NCBI GenBank assembly: GCA_963786295.1
Contig: CAWAYV010000034.1
Coordinates: forward strand, 124,001 to 188,000
Source of the DNA: JACCZX01 sp963786295
GTDB lineage: Bacteria; Pseudomonadota; Gammaproteobacteria; Burkholderiales; Burkholderiaceae_F
Reading direction: 5' to 3'
Length of the DNA: 64,000 bases
A program made the position numbers and the translations under genes. Positions 27,700 through 36,306 of this stretch are shown here, piece by piece (position 1 is the first letter of the stretch; each line of letters begins with the position of its first letter). The notes beneath the pieces were generated by a model. The model did no database searches. It had not been told where the DNA came from and was given only the letters and a program-made list of their open reading frames with translations.

Positions 27700-29007
27700 T
27701 TGTCGGAAAGTCTGTTTGCCTGGCTCGATCGCATCGAGCGGCTGCACGCCAAGCCGATCGATCTGGGTCTCGATCGCGTGCGTGCCGTTGCGAATCGATT
27801 CGACCTGCGGCTTGACGTTCCGACCATCGTCGTCGGCGGCACCAACGGCAAGGGCTCGACGTGCGCGATGCTCGATGCGATGCTGCGCGCCGCCGGCTAT
27901 CGCGTCGGGTTGTACACATCGCCGCATCTGTTGCGGTTCAACGAACGCGCCCGAATCGATGGGGCCGATGCCAGCGATGACGCGCTGATCGCTCAGTTCG
28001 AAGCAGTCGAGGCAGCGCGAGGCGACATTACCCTCACGTACTTTGAGTTCACGACGTTGGCGATTTTGCGACTGTTTTCGCACGCGAAACTGGACGCTGC
28101 CGTGCTCGAGGTCGGTCTTGGGGGCCGGCTCGACGCGGTCAACATTGTCGATGCCGATGCTTCGATCGTCACGTCGGTGGCGATCGATCACGTGGATTAC
28201 TTGGGGACGACGCGCGAGCTGATCGGCGCCGAAAAGGCGCACATTTATCGTCGAGGCAAGCCAGCGATTTGCAGCGACCCGCAACCTTCACAGTCATTGC
28301 TCGATTACGCGCACACGATCGGCGCCGACCTGTGGCGCTTCGGCCACGATTTCAACTACCAAGGCGACCGTCAGCAGTGGGCGTATGCCGGCCGCCAAGT
28401 GCGCCGTGCCAGTTTGCCCTATCCCGCGTTGCGCGGTGCCAATCAACTGCTGAACGCCTCGGGCGCATTAGCCGCGCTCGAAGCATTGGGACCTCAACTG
28501 CCGGTTTCGCAACAGGCGGTGCGGCAAGGATTGTTGACCGTGCATCTTCCAGCGCGGTTTCAGGTGCTGCCCGGGAAGCCCGCCATCGTGCTTGATGTCG
28601 CCCACAATCCACACGCGGCGGCCGTTCTTGCGCAGAACCTTGACATGATGGGCTTTTACCCGAGAACGCATGCGCTGTTCGGAATGCTGCGGGACAAAGA
28701 CATCGCGGGCGTAGTCGATAGAGTGCGCGACAAAATCGATCACTGGCATGTCGCTCCGACGCCGGGCGCGCGCGGCACAACTGCTGCTGACATCGCGCAT
28801 TACATCAGGGCGATTCCGGGCGCCTTGGTGACCGAGTACCCAAGTTTCGCAGCAGCATTCGCGTCTGCGCGCGAACAAGCAACACCCGATGATAGAATTT
28901 TGACGTTCGGCTCTTTTCTTTCTGTCGCTGAAGTGCTGCGCGCCATCGGCGAAATGAACAAGCCGAACGAAACCAAGGCTTCGCACGCATACCGGCTTGT
29001 CGGATAG
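27700..29007 (+). CDS. folC: Bifunctional folylpolyglutamate/dihydrofolate synthase
   Basis: A 435-aa Mur-ligase-family enzyme that adds glutamate to dihydropteroate and folates. The P-loop is GGTNGKGST (residues 46-54); the metal/ATP region YFEFTTLAIL and the C-terminal HNPHAAAVLAQNL are typical. The only usable start in this frame is TTG at 27700, giving MSESLFAWLDRIERLH, the usual N-terminus of betaproteobacterial FolC. It precedes the SPOR gene by six bases. Confidence 0.94.
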   Translation: MSESLFAWLDRIERLHAKPIDLGLDRVRAVANRFDLRLDVPTIVVGGTNGKGSTCAMLDAMLRAAGYRVGLYTSPHLLRFNERARIDGADASDDALIAQFEAVEAARGDITLTYFEFTTLAILRLFSHAKLDAAVLEVGLGGRLDAVNIVDADASIVTSVAIDHVDYLGTTRELIGAEKAHIYRRGKPAICSDPQPSQSLLDYAHTIGADLWRFGHDFNYQGDRQQWAYAGRQVRRASLPYPALRGANQLLNASGALAALEALGPQLPVSQQAVRQGLLTVHLPARFQVLPGKPAIVLDVAHNPHAAAVLAQNLDMMGFYPRTHALFGMLRDKDIAGVVDRVRDKIDHWHVAPTPGARGTTAADIAHYIRAIPGALVTEYPSFAAAFASAREQATPDDRILTFGSFLSVAEVLRAIGEMNKPNETKASHAYRLVG

Positions 29008-29013
29008 GTTCCA

Positions 29014-29703
29014 ATGCCTCTGGTTTTCTGGCGCCGTAAAAACAGCGCAGTCCGAACGACGCAGAAGCGCGCGTCTTCGACACATTCCGTCGGTGAAACC
29101 GCGGGCCGGGTTGAGCCCGCCGAGATCGTGCGCATACGTGCACGGCGCAGACTGATTGGCGCGGCCGCCTTGCTGCTAACGGTGGCGATTGTGGTTCCGA
29201 TGGTGCTCGACCCAGAGCCCAAACCCGCGTCCGACAATATCGCGATCGATATCCCCAGCGAGAAAACACCCTTTGCGCCTCGGCTGACGCTGCCGCCAGT
29301 GCCGTCGCCGGAGAGCGTTCCGCTCGCCCCTCCACCCGAGGTCGCGCCGCCGGCCGAAAAAGTCGAGGAGGTGCCCGCGAAAGCCGTCAATGGCAAGAAG
29401 GTCGAAGAGCAGCGAGCACGAGCGTTGCTTGAAGGCAAATCGAAGGCATCCTCGACAGGGGTAGGCGACAAGACCGCCAGATTTGCAGTACAGGCGGCCG
29501 CTCCTGCGAGCGAAACAGCGGCGCGGGAGCTTGCGGAGCGGCTGAAAAAGTCAGGACTTGCCCCATATACCGAGAAGGTGGAAACCAAACAGGGGGCGCG
29601 CTATCGCGTGCGGCTGGGCCCCTATGCATCGCGCGATGAGGCCGACGATGTGCGGACCCGCTTGAAGGCACAGGGCATCAGCGCGGACTTGATTACTCTT
29701 TGA
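29014..29703 (+). CDS. SPOR-domain cell-division protein (DedD-like)
   Basis: A 229-aa bitopic membrane protein. A basic cytoplasmic N-terminus is followed by one membrane helix (LIGAAALLLTVAIVVPMVL, about residues 47-65). A long Pro/Glu-rich periplasmic linker leads to a C-terminal SPOR domain (about 155-229: FAVQAAAPASETAARELAERL...RYRVRLGPYASRDEADDV). SPOR domains bind denuded septal glycans, so this is probably the DedD-type divisome protein. Betaproteobacteria usually have cvpA between this gene and purF; here only 63 bases separate them. Confidence 0.9.
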   Translation: MPLVFWRRKNSAVRTTQKRASSTHSVGETAGRVEPAEIVRIRARRRLIGAAALLLTVAIVVPMVLDPEPKPASDNIAIDIPSEKTPFAPRLTLPPVPSPESVPLAPPPEVAPPAEKVEEVPAKAVNGKKVEEQRARALLEGKSKASSTGVGDKTARFAVQAAAPASETAARELAERLKKSGLAPYTEKVETKQGARYRVRLGPYASRDEADDVRTRLKAQGISADLITL

Positions 29704-29766
29704 CGGCCTATTGCATCGATGCCAACCTGCGTACGATCGCATCGCGACAGCGCGAGGAGACACTCG

Positions 29767-31284
29767 ATGTGCGGCATAGTCGGTGTAGTAGCAACCGGCC
29801 CGGTCAATCAGCTGCTCTACGACTCGCTGCAACTGTTGCAGCATCGCGGCCAGGATGCGGCAGGTATTGCAACCGGCTCAGGCAGTACGTTTTCGATGTG
29901 GAAGGGCAGCGGCATGGTGCGGGAAATCTTCCGCACTCGAAACATGCGCAACCTGACGGGCAATGTTGGCATTGCTCACGTGCGTTACCCGACCGCTGGT
30001 TCGGCCTTTAGCGTTGAAGAAGCGCAGCCGTTCTACGTCAATGCGCCATTCGGCATCACGCTGGGGCACAACGGCAATCTGACCAACGCGGAACAGCTGA
30101 AGAGCGAAATGTTCCGCATCGATCGCCGCCACATCAACACCAATTCGGACTCGGAGATCCTGTTGAACGTGCTAGCGCACGAGCTGCAGGAGGGAACGAC
30201 TAGCTACACGCTTGATCCGGCAACGATATTTCGCGCGGTGGCGGCGCTGCATCGACGCGTGCGCGGTGCATACGCGTGCGTTGCGCATATCGCCGATCAC
30301 GGCATCGTCGCGTTTCGCGACCCGTACGGAATCCGCCCGCTGGTATACGGCGTCAACGAGACCGACGCCGGTACGGAGTATCTAGTGGCAAGCGAGTCGG
30401 TCGCCCTCGAAGGACTGGGGTTCAAGTTCGTGCGCGACGTCGCGCCGGGCGAGGCGGTCTTCATCGATATCGACGGCAACTTTTATTCGCAGCAGTGCGC
30501 CGAGACCCCGACGCTGAATCCGTGCATCTTCGAGTACGTTTACTTTGCACGTCCCGACTCGGTAATGAACGGAGTTAGCGTATACAGCTCACGTCTGAAA
30601 ATGGGCGAATACCTGGCAGAGAAGATCCGCAAACAGGTTCGCACCGGTGCCATCGACGTTGTGATGCCGATTCCCGACACTTCGCGGCCGGCAGCGATGC
30701 AGCTTTCGGCCAGGCTCGGGTTAGAGTTTCGTGAGGGCTTTTTCAAGAATCGTTACGTCGGGCGCACGTTCATCATGCCCGGCCAGGCAGTGCGTAAACG
30801 AAGCGTTCGACAAAAGTTGAGCGCGTTGCCTACCGAGTTCAAGGGCAAGAATGTTTTGCTGGTCGACGACTCGATCGTGCGCGGAACCACATCGCGCGAG
30901 ATTGTCAACATGGCGCGGGAAGCAGGCGCCAACAAGGTGATCTTCGCGTCAGCGGCACCGCCGGTGCGTTACCCGAATGTCTATGGCATCGACATGCCGA
31001 CGCGCAGCGAGCTGATCGCGCACGGGCGTTCCGACGAAGAAATCCAGCGTTTGATAGAGGCCGACGGGCTCGTGTATCAGGACATCGACGCGATGAAGCG
31101 CTCGGTCTCTGAACTCGGTCCGCACCTGACCAGCTTCGAAGCGAGTTGCTTCGATGGAGTCTATGTCACCGGCGATGTGACGCCGGATTATCTGGACCGC
31201 CTGGAGACCGCACGCGAGCTCGCTGCCATCGCTGAGAGCGATCCGTACTCGCAGCTAAATCTGAACCTAGCCCAAGCCGACTGA
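29767..31284 (+). CDS. purF: Amidophosphoribosyltransferase
   Basis: A 505-aa enzyme that starts purine synthesis by making phosphoribosylamine from PRPP and glutamine. The N-terminal nucleophile Cys2 is directly after the initiator (MCGIVG), and the PRPP loop is VLLVDDSIVRGTTS. I start it at 29767 because only that start exposes Cys2, and a GAGGAGA site precedes it; the open frame extends to 29719. The purF stop lies about 20 bases upstream of the metZ riboswitch. Confidence 0.97.
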   Translation: MCGIVGVVATGPVNQLLYDSLQLLQHRGQDAAGIATGSGSTFSMWKGSGMVREIFRTRNMRNLTGNVGIAHVRYPTAGSAFSVEEAQPFYVNAPFGITLGHNGNLTNAEQLKSEMFRIDRRHINTNSDSEILLNVLAHELQEGTTSYTLDPATIFRAVAALHRRVRGAYACVAHIADHGIVAFRDPYGIRPLVYGVNETDAGTEYLVASESVALEGLGFKFVRDVAPGEAVFIDIDGNFYSQQCAETPTLNPCIFEYVYFARPDSVMNGVSVYSSRLKMGEYLAEKIRKQVRTGAIDVVMPIPDTSRPAAMQLSARLGLEFREGFFKNRYVGRTFIMPGQAVRKRSVRQKLSALPTEFKGKNVLLVDDSIVRGTTSREIVNMAREAGANKVIFASAAPPVRYPNVYGIDMPTRSELIAHGRSDEEIQRLIEADGLVYQDIDAMKRSVSELGPHLTSFEASCFDGVYVTGDVTPDYLDRLETARELAAIAESDPYSQLNLNLAQAD

Positions 31285-31303
31285 TGTAGGTATCATTCGC
31301 AAA

Positions 31304-31352
31304 CGCGCCGATTTGAATCAGCTTGCGGGCGCTTAACAAATACGGCTAAAGC
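31304..31352 (+). promoter_or_regulatory. SAM-II riboswitch aptamer upstream of metZ
   Basis: The segment has the conserved elements of the SAM-II class in order: a P1 stem (31305-31309 with 31328-31332), GATTTG in the loop (31310-31315), GCTTGC (31321-31326), TTAACAA after P1 (31333-31339) and GGCTAAAGC (31344-31352). GCTT (31321-31324) can pair with AAGC (31349-31352), making the pseudoknot that class requires. The next gene is a methionine-pathway sulfhydrylase, the expected target. Eleven loop bases (31313-31323) are also the 5' strand of an antiterminator helix with 31384-31394. Confidence 0.85.
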
Positions 31353-31376
31353 GATGGAGGCTTAAGTTGTAATGAG

Positions 31377-31416
31377 CCCGCCGAGCTGATTCAACAACCA
31401 GTGAGGCGGGTTTTTT
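31377..31416 (+). terminator. Intrinsic terminator of the metZ riboswitch
   Basis: CCCGCC (31377-31382) pairs with GGCGGG (31405-31410), and six T residues run up to the metZ ATG. The loop contains the sequence that pairs back to the aptamer (31313-31330 with 31376-31394), so terminator and antiterminator are mutually exclusive. The stem also covers the GTGAGG that would serve as the metZ ribosome binding site. Confidence 0.85.
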
Positions 31417-32625
31417 ATGTCCGAGCGAATCGACGAGTTATCCGGTTTTGAAACGCGCGCTGTACGCGCCGGCACCGAACGGTCGCAGTTCAACGAGCAC
31501 AGCGAAGCGCTGTTTCTGACATCAAGCTTCGTTTTCGACAACGCCGCGCAGGCGGCCGCGCGTTTTTCGGGTGCCGAAGCCGGCAACGTCTACTCGCGCT
31601 TTACCAATCCGACGGTGACGATGTTCGAGCAGCGCCTGGCATCGCTTGAAGGCGCCGAGGACTGCCTCGCAACAGCCTCCGGCATGGCGGCGATCATGGC
31701 AACGTGCCTCGCGGCATTGCGCGCAGGCGATCACGTGGTCTGCGCCGCCAATGTATTCGGCGCAACGATCCAGCTTTTCTCCAATGTGCTGTCTCGATTC
31801 GATATCGCGGTCAGCTATGTCGATGCGAAAGACATTGAAGCGTGGCGCGCGGCCGCGACTCCGCGCACGCGCCTGCTTTATGCCGAAACGCCGTCGAATC
31901 CGCTGATGGAACTCGTCGACCTGGTCGAGTTCGGCAAGCTTGGAAGAACTCTTGGCGCCGTCTCGGTTGTCGACAATTGTTTTTGCACGCCCGCGCTGCA
32001 ACGACCGTTCGAGTTTGGTGTCGACGTGGTGATTCACTCGGCAACGAAGTATCTCGATGGGCAGGGCCGAGTACTCGGCGGTGCCGTACTCGGCTCAAAG
32101 GCGTTTATTCGCGATCAATTGTTACCGGTGCTTCGGGCGAGTGGCCCGAGCCTGTCGCCTTTTAACGCATGGGTATTGCTAAAAGGACTTGAAACCCTTG
32201 CGATACGCATGCGCGCGCAGAGCGACTCCGCACAGGATCTGGCGGAATGGCTCGAGCGTCGGCCCGAGGTGGCCCGCGTGTACTTCCCGGGCTTGGAATC
32301 GCATCCGCAGGCGGCCTTGGCCCGAAAGCAGCAATCACAGGCCGGCGCGGTTGTCGCGTTCGAAGTCAAGGCAGACGCGCCACTACAACGCGAGCTCGCG
32401 TGGCGTGTCATTGATTCGGTCCGCATGATGTCGATTACCGCCAATCTCGGCGATACGCGATCGACGATCACACATCCGGCCACGACGACGCACGGCCGAC
32501 TTGCCCAGGCCGATCGCGAGCGCGCCGGCATCGGCGAGGCGCTGATTCGGATCGCAGTGGGTCTGGAATCGAGCGCGGACCTGAAGCGCGATCTTGCACA
32601 GGCCTTTGCTCGCTGTTCCCGTTAG
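31417..32625 (+). CDS. metZ: O-succinylhomoserine sulfhydrylase
   Basis: A 402-aa PLP enzyme that makes homocysteine from O-succinylhomoserine and sulfide. The PLP lysine is Lys211 in HSATKYLDGQGRVLGG. The start FETRAVRAGTERS, the YSRFTNPTV segment and GPSLSPFNAWVLLKGLETL mark the MetZ branch. It follows purF, the usual betaproteobacterial position. Its ATG directly follows the T-run of a terminator, so expression should be strongly controlled by the upstream SAM-II element. Confidence 0.94.
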   Translation: MSERIDELSGFETRAVRAGTERSQFNEHSEALFLTSSFVFDNAAQAAARFSGAEAGNVYSRFTNPTVTMFEQRLASLEGAEDCLATASGMAAIMATCLAALRAGDHVVCAANVFGATIQLFSNVLSRFDIAVSYVDAKDIEAWRAAATPRTRLLYAETPSNPLMELVDLVEFGKLGRTLGAVSVVDNCFCTPALQRPFEFGVDVVIHSATKYLDGQGRVLGGAVLGSKAFIRDQLLPVLRASGPSLSPFNAWVLLKGLETLAIRMRAQSDSAQDLAEWLERRPEVARVYFPGLESHPQAALARKQQSQAGAVVAFEVKADAPLQRELAWRVIDSVRMMSITANLGDTRSTITHPATTTHGRLAQADRERAGIGEALIRIAVGLESSADLKRDLAQAFARCSR

Positions 32626-32752
32626 CTTGTTCGGGCGAGGCAAGCTAGGACGTACAGCGGATCAAAAGGCGTTGTTCGTTCACTGACAATCGGTGCGCGT
32701 CGCTGCGGCCTTCACGGCGCGCAGGTCTGCTTGCGAACCGGAGTGAACGAGG

Positions 32753-33611
32753 ATGTTGAGCAAGGTAAGAATCATAGGATTTGCGCTGGCGATGTTGACC
32801 TCGCCGTTGGTGCTCGCGCAAAGCTTTACCGCCGGCGCAACGCTCTTTGCAAACAATGGCTGTGACGGCTGTCACGAGTATCTCGGCGCTACGGGCCTGC
32901 AAGCTATTCGTGACCAGATCGCGCAGCGAACGACGCCGGTACCGGGGCTTAACTACTCGAAATCTTTGATGGCGCTGACTGCGGCGCTGGCAGGCACCGA
33001 TCTCGACAACGACCTTACCGGAATGGACATGCTGCTGTTCATGTTTACCGCTGCGGAGAGAGCGGACCTGGCAACCTACATCGCCAACTTGCCGAATCCA
33101 ACGCCGATACTCACTCACGCTTCCCTTCCCGGGACCCGTCTTTCCGCCGACGGCAGTGGGAGCCTCCGTGACACAGACGGTCACGGTCACCAATAGTGGG
33201 ACCGCTCCGCTCACTTTCGCAACGAATGGAGCTGCCACAATCGCTAGCGGCCCGTTCTCAGCTGACTTCGTCGTGAGCGCATCACAGGCGGGATCGTTCT
33301 GCCAGGGTGTGACTCTTCAGCCCAACGCCGGTAGTTGCACGGTTGCCGTCCAATTCAGCCCGCAAGCCGGCGCGTCCTTCGCGCGCAGCGCGTCGCTGGC
33401 GCTCGTGACAACGACCGCCCCCAACACAACGTTGGTGTCGATGTCGGGCAGCTTGCCAGGGGCACCACCTCCCGGCACACCCACGGGCACGCCACCCGCG
33501 ACGCAGCCACCCACAGGCTCGGCGAATTCACCTTCCAGCGGTGGCGGGGCACTGCCGTGGCAGATCGCGGGTCTGCTGCTGCTGGCGCTGATTCCTCGTC
33601 GGCGCCCGTAA
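32753..33611 (+). CDS. Secreted cytochrome c with Ig-like (choice-of-anchor D) domain and C-terminal sorting tail, one frameshift
   Basis: The protein would be about 285 aa. A signal peptide (GFALAMLTSPLVLAQS) is followed by a small cytochrome c domain with the heme motif CDGCH. The second frame carries a beta-sandwich domain of choice-of-anchor D type (VTQTVTVTNSGTAPLTF...SCTVAVQFSP), a Pro/Thr/Gly linker and a tail of GGGALPWQ, a hydrophobic helix and RRRP. That tail resembles the CTERM sorting signals cut by dedicated envelope proteases. The frame changes near 33115. A role as an exported surface electron carrier is inference. A GAGG site precedes the ATG. Confidence 0.72.
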
Positions 33612-33681
33612 CGCCCGGGTTTGGCAAAGCGCCACGGCGCTCCGGCGCCTCGCGTCGCGTTTTGCGCGAAACCTCTTGCGA

Positions 33682-33711
33682 TTGACCCGAGGACCAGGAA
33701 ACTTCTACAAT
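33682..33711 (+). promoter_or_regulatory. Sigma70 promoter of the isc operon
   Basis: TTGACC (33682-33687) and TACAAT (33706-33711) are spaced by 18 bases and lie 76 bases upstream of iscR. Both hexamers are near consensus. The -10 element overlaps the start of the IscR site. Confidence 0.75.
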
Positions 33712-33734
33712 TCCCGACTAATTTCATCGGGAAT
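33710..33734 (+). promoter_or_regulatory. Type 1 IscR binding site
   Basis: The 25-base imperfect palindrome has ATTCCCGACT and ATCGGGAAT half-sites around an AT-rich centre, fitting the type 1 (Fe-S IscR) consensus. Overlapping the -10 and start region of the isc promoter, it should let [2Fe-2S]-IscR repress its own operon when clusters are sufficient. Confidence 0.75.
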
Positions 33735-33786
33735 TTTTGGGACTCACCCGAGTCTTAGAAGAAGCCTGAAATTCGGACCAGCACGC

Positions 33787-34293
33787 ATGAGACTTACTAC
33801 CAGGGGTCGGTTTGCCGTTACTGCCATGATCGATGTGGCAATGCGGCAGCACGAGGGACCCGTCACCTTGGCCGGCATCAGCGAGCGGCAGCGGATCTCG
33901 CTTTCGTATCTGGAACAGTTGTTCGGCAAACTGCGCCGGCGGCGCTTGGTATCCAGCACGCGCGGGCCGGGTGGCGGCTACCAGCTTGACCGACCGATGA
34001 ATCAGACGACCGTGTCAGACATCATTTTCGCGGTCGACGAGCCGCTCGATGCCACGCAATGCGGCGGCAAGGAAAACTGCCACGATGACCAGCGTTGCAT
34101 GACGCACGACCTGTGGGCGAATCTGAATGTCCGGATGCTCGACTATCTGGATTCGGTCACGTTGGCCGATCTGGTCGAGCAGCAGAATCAGAGAGCGACA
34201 GCCGGCAGGACATCGGTAGCGGTGCTGCACGATAGCCGTCTGCAGTCGCGCGCGAAGAAACCAGTCGTTGTCAACGAACAGGCTCAAGGGTAA
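33787..34293 (+). CDS. iscR: Iron-sulfur cluster regulator IscR
   Basis: A 168-aa Rrf2-family winged-helix regulator with the N-terminal MRLTTRGRFAVTAM and HTH segment SLSYLEQLFGKLRR. The [2Fe-2S] ligands Cys92, Cys98, Cys104 and His107 fall at the same numbers as in E. coli IscR. The C-terminal tail is degenerate, as usual. It heads the isc operon, and a type 1 site lies over its promoter. The ATG at 33787 gives the standard N-terminus; the open frame upstream crosses the promoter and is not used. Confidence 0.96.
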   Translation: MRLTTRGRFAVTAMIDVAMRQHEGPVTLAGISERQRISLSYLEQLFGKLRRRRLVSSTRGPGGGYQLDRPMNQTTVSDIIFAVDEPLDATQCGGKENCHDDQRCMTHDLWANLNVRMLDYLDSVTLADLVEQQNQRATAGRTSVAVLHDSRLQSRAKKPVVVNEQAQG

Positions 34294-34296
34294 GGA

Positions 34297-35505
34297 ATGC
34301 AGCTGCCGATCTACCTCGATTATTCGGCGACGACGCCGGTCGATCCACGCGTCGTCGAAGCAATGATTCCGTGGTTGCGCGAGAACTTCGGCAACCCCGC
34401 ATCGCGCAGCCACTCGTTCGGCTGGACTGCGGAAAAAGCCGTCGATCAGGCGCGCGAGCAGGTGGCGGCGCTGGTCAATTGCGATCCGCGCGAGCTGATC
34501 TGGACGTCGGGCGCAACCGAGTCGATCAATCTGGCGCTTAAAGGGGTCGCTCGTTTTTACAAGGACAAGGGCAAGCACTTGGTGACGGTCAAGACCGAGC
34601 ACAAAGCCACGCTGGACACGATGCGCGAGCTCGAGCGCGACGGCTTCGAGGTGACTTATCTCGACGTCGAGGAAAACGGCTTGGTCGATTTCGCCAAGCT
34701 TGAAGCAGCCTTGAGGCCGGACACGATTCTGGTCTCGGTGATGTACGTGAACAACGAAATCGGCGTCATCCAGGACATTGCAGCGATTGGCGAGCTCACT
34801 CGCTCGCGCGGCATCGTGTTCCACGTCGATGCGGCGCAAGCCACCGGCAAGGTCGTTATCGACCTCGCTCAGTTGAAGGTCGATCTGATGTCGTTTTCGG
34901 CGCACAAGACATACGGGCCGAAGGGCGTTGGCGCGTTATTCGTTCGGCGCAAGCCGCGTGTGCGGCTAGAAGCGCAAATGCACGGCGGCGGGCACGAGCG
35001 CGGACTGCGTTCGGGCACGTTGCCCACACACCAGATCGTCGGCATGGGCGAGGCGTTTCGTCTCGCACGCGAAGAGATGGCGACCGACAACGAACGCATT
35101 CGCATGTTGCGCGACCGTCTGTGGGCGGGCATTTCGCAAACCGAGCAGGTGTTCCTGAACGGCGATTGGGAACGACGCGTGCCGCACAACCTGAACGCCA
35201 GCTTCAACTTCGTCGAGGGCGAAAGCATGATCATGGCGATGAAGGACGTAGCCGTTTCTTCCGGTTCGGCTTGTACTTCGGCCAGTCTGGAACCATCTTA
35301 TGTATTGCGCGCTCTAGGGCGCAGCGACGAGCTCGCGCACAGCTCGATCCGCTTTACCGTCGGCCGCTTCACGACGCCGGAAGAGATCGACTACACGGTC
35401 GATCTGGTGACGCGGCAGGTGGCGCGGCTACGCGAGATGTCTCCGCTATGGGAGATGTATAAGGAAGGAATCGATTTAAGCACAGTGCAGTGGGCAGCAC
35501 ACTAA
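34297..35505 (+). CDS. iscS: Cysteine desulfurase
   Basis: A 402-aa class V PLP enzyme that donates sulfur from cysteine to IscU and to tRNA thiolation. The PLP lysine is Lys204 (SFSAHKTYGPKG) and the persulfide-forming Cys326 lies in SSGSACTSASLEPSYVLRALG. The start MQLPIYLDYSATTPVDP is standard. It begins three bases after iscR, with AAGG overlapping the iscR stop as ribosome binding site. Confidence 0.97.
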   Translation: MQLPIYLDYSATTPVDPRVVEAMIPWLRENFGNPASRSHSFGWTAEKAVDQAREQVAALVNCDPRELIWTSGATESINLALKGVARFYKDKGKHLVTVKTEHKATLDTMRELERDGFEVTYLDVEENGLVDFAKLEAALRPDTILVSVMYVNNEIGVIQDIAAIGELTRSRGIVFHVDAAQATGKVVIDLAQLKVDLMSFSAHKTYGPKGVGALFVRRKPRVRLEAQMHGGGHERGLRSGTLPTHQIVGMGEAFRLAREEMATDNERIRMLRDRLWAGISQTEQVFLNGDWERRVPHNLNASFNFVEGESMIMAMKDVAVSSGSACTSASLEPSYVLRALGRSDELAHSSIRFTVGRFTTPEEIDYTVDLVTRQVARLREMSPLWEMYKEGIDLSTVQWAAH

Positions 35506-35517
35506 GCAGAGGCAACA

Positions 35518-35934
35518 ATGGCATACAGCACGAAAGTTATCGATCATTACGAGAATCCGCGCAACGTCGGGTCATTCGACAAGGGCGACGATCATGTCGG
35601 CACCGGAATGGTCGGCGCGCCGGCCTGCGGCGACGTGATGAAGCTGCAGATCCGTGTCAACGAGCAGGGCGTCATCGAAGACGCACGGTTTAAGACCTAC
35701 GGCTGCGGCTCGGCGATCGCGTCGTCATCACTGGTGACCGAATGGGTCAAGGGTAAGACGCTCGATCAAGCCGGCACGATTCGCAACACGCAGATTGCCG
35801 AAGAGCTGGCGTTGCCGCCGGTCAAGATCCACTGCTCGATCCTGGCCGAGGATGCGATCAAGGCGGCGATCGACGACTACCGCGCCAAGCACGGCGGGGC
35901 AGAGCAAGTGCGAGTGGAGAAGCAAGCGGCATGA
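35518..35934 (+). CDS. iscU: Iron-sulfur cluster scaffold IscU
   Basis: 138 aa. Assembles [2Fe-2S] clusters using sulfur from IscS. The three ligand cysteines are Cys37 (APACGDVM), Cys63 (YGCGSA) and Cys106, with Asp39 for cluster lability. LPPVK just before Cys106 is the HscA recognition motif. Its stop overlaps the iscA start by four bases. Confidence 0.97.
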   Translation: MAYSTKVIDHYENPRNVGSFDKGDDHVGTGMVGAPACGDVMKLQIRVNEQGVIEDARFKTYGCGSAIASSSLVTEWVKGKTLDQAGTIRNTQIAEELALPPVKIHCSILAEDAIKAAIDDYRAKHGGAEQVRVEKQAA

Positions 35935-36272
35935 GCGAAGCAGCAGCTATCGGTGTAACGATGACCGAGCGCGCGGCGCAGCACGTCGCGGGTTATCTCG
36001 CAAAACGCGGCCGCGGTATCGGTTTGCGGTTGGGGGTGCGCACGACCGGGTGCTCGGGTATGGCGTACAAACTTGAATACGCTGATGTTGCACAGCCAGA
36101 GGATCGGCAGTTCGAAAGCCATGGTGTGAAAATCTTCGTAGACCCCAAGAGCTTGGCGTACATCGACGGCACCGAGCTCGATTTCGCGCGCGAAGGGCTG
36201 AACGAGGGGTTCAAGTTCAACAACCCGAGGGAAAAAAACCGTTGCGGTTGCGGCGAATCCTTCAACATCTGA
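35931..36272 (+). CDS. iscA: Iron-sulfur cluster assembly protein IscA
   Basis: A 113-aa A-type carrier with the invariant cysteines Cys41 (TTGCSGMAY), Cys105 and Cys107 (CGCGESF). It delivers clusters, mainly for [4Fe-4S] proteins. ATG overlaps the iscU stop. Confidence 0.95.
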   Translation: MSEAAAIGVTMTERAAQHVAGYLAKRGRGIGLRLGVRTTGCSGMAYKLEYADVAQPEDRQFESHGVKIFVDPKSLAYIDGTELDFAREGLNEGFKFNNPREKNRCGCGESFNI

Positions 36273-36277
36273 AATCT

Positions 36278-36298
36278 GAACGCGCAATAGGCGCGTTC
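36278..36298 (+). other. Hairpin between iscA and hscB
   Basis: GAACGCGC and GCGCGTTC form a perfect 8-bp stem with an AATAG loop, ending nine bases before the hscB ATG. It has no T-run, so it is unlikely to terminate. It could limit hscB translation or act as an mRNA processing or stability element between the scaffold and chaperone genes. Confidence 0.5.
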
Positions 36299-36306
36299 CG
36301 GCGCGC

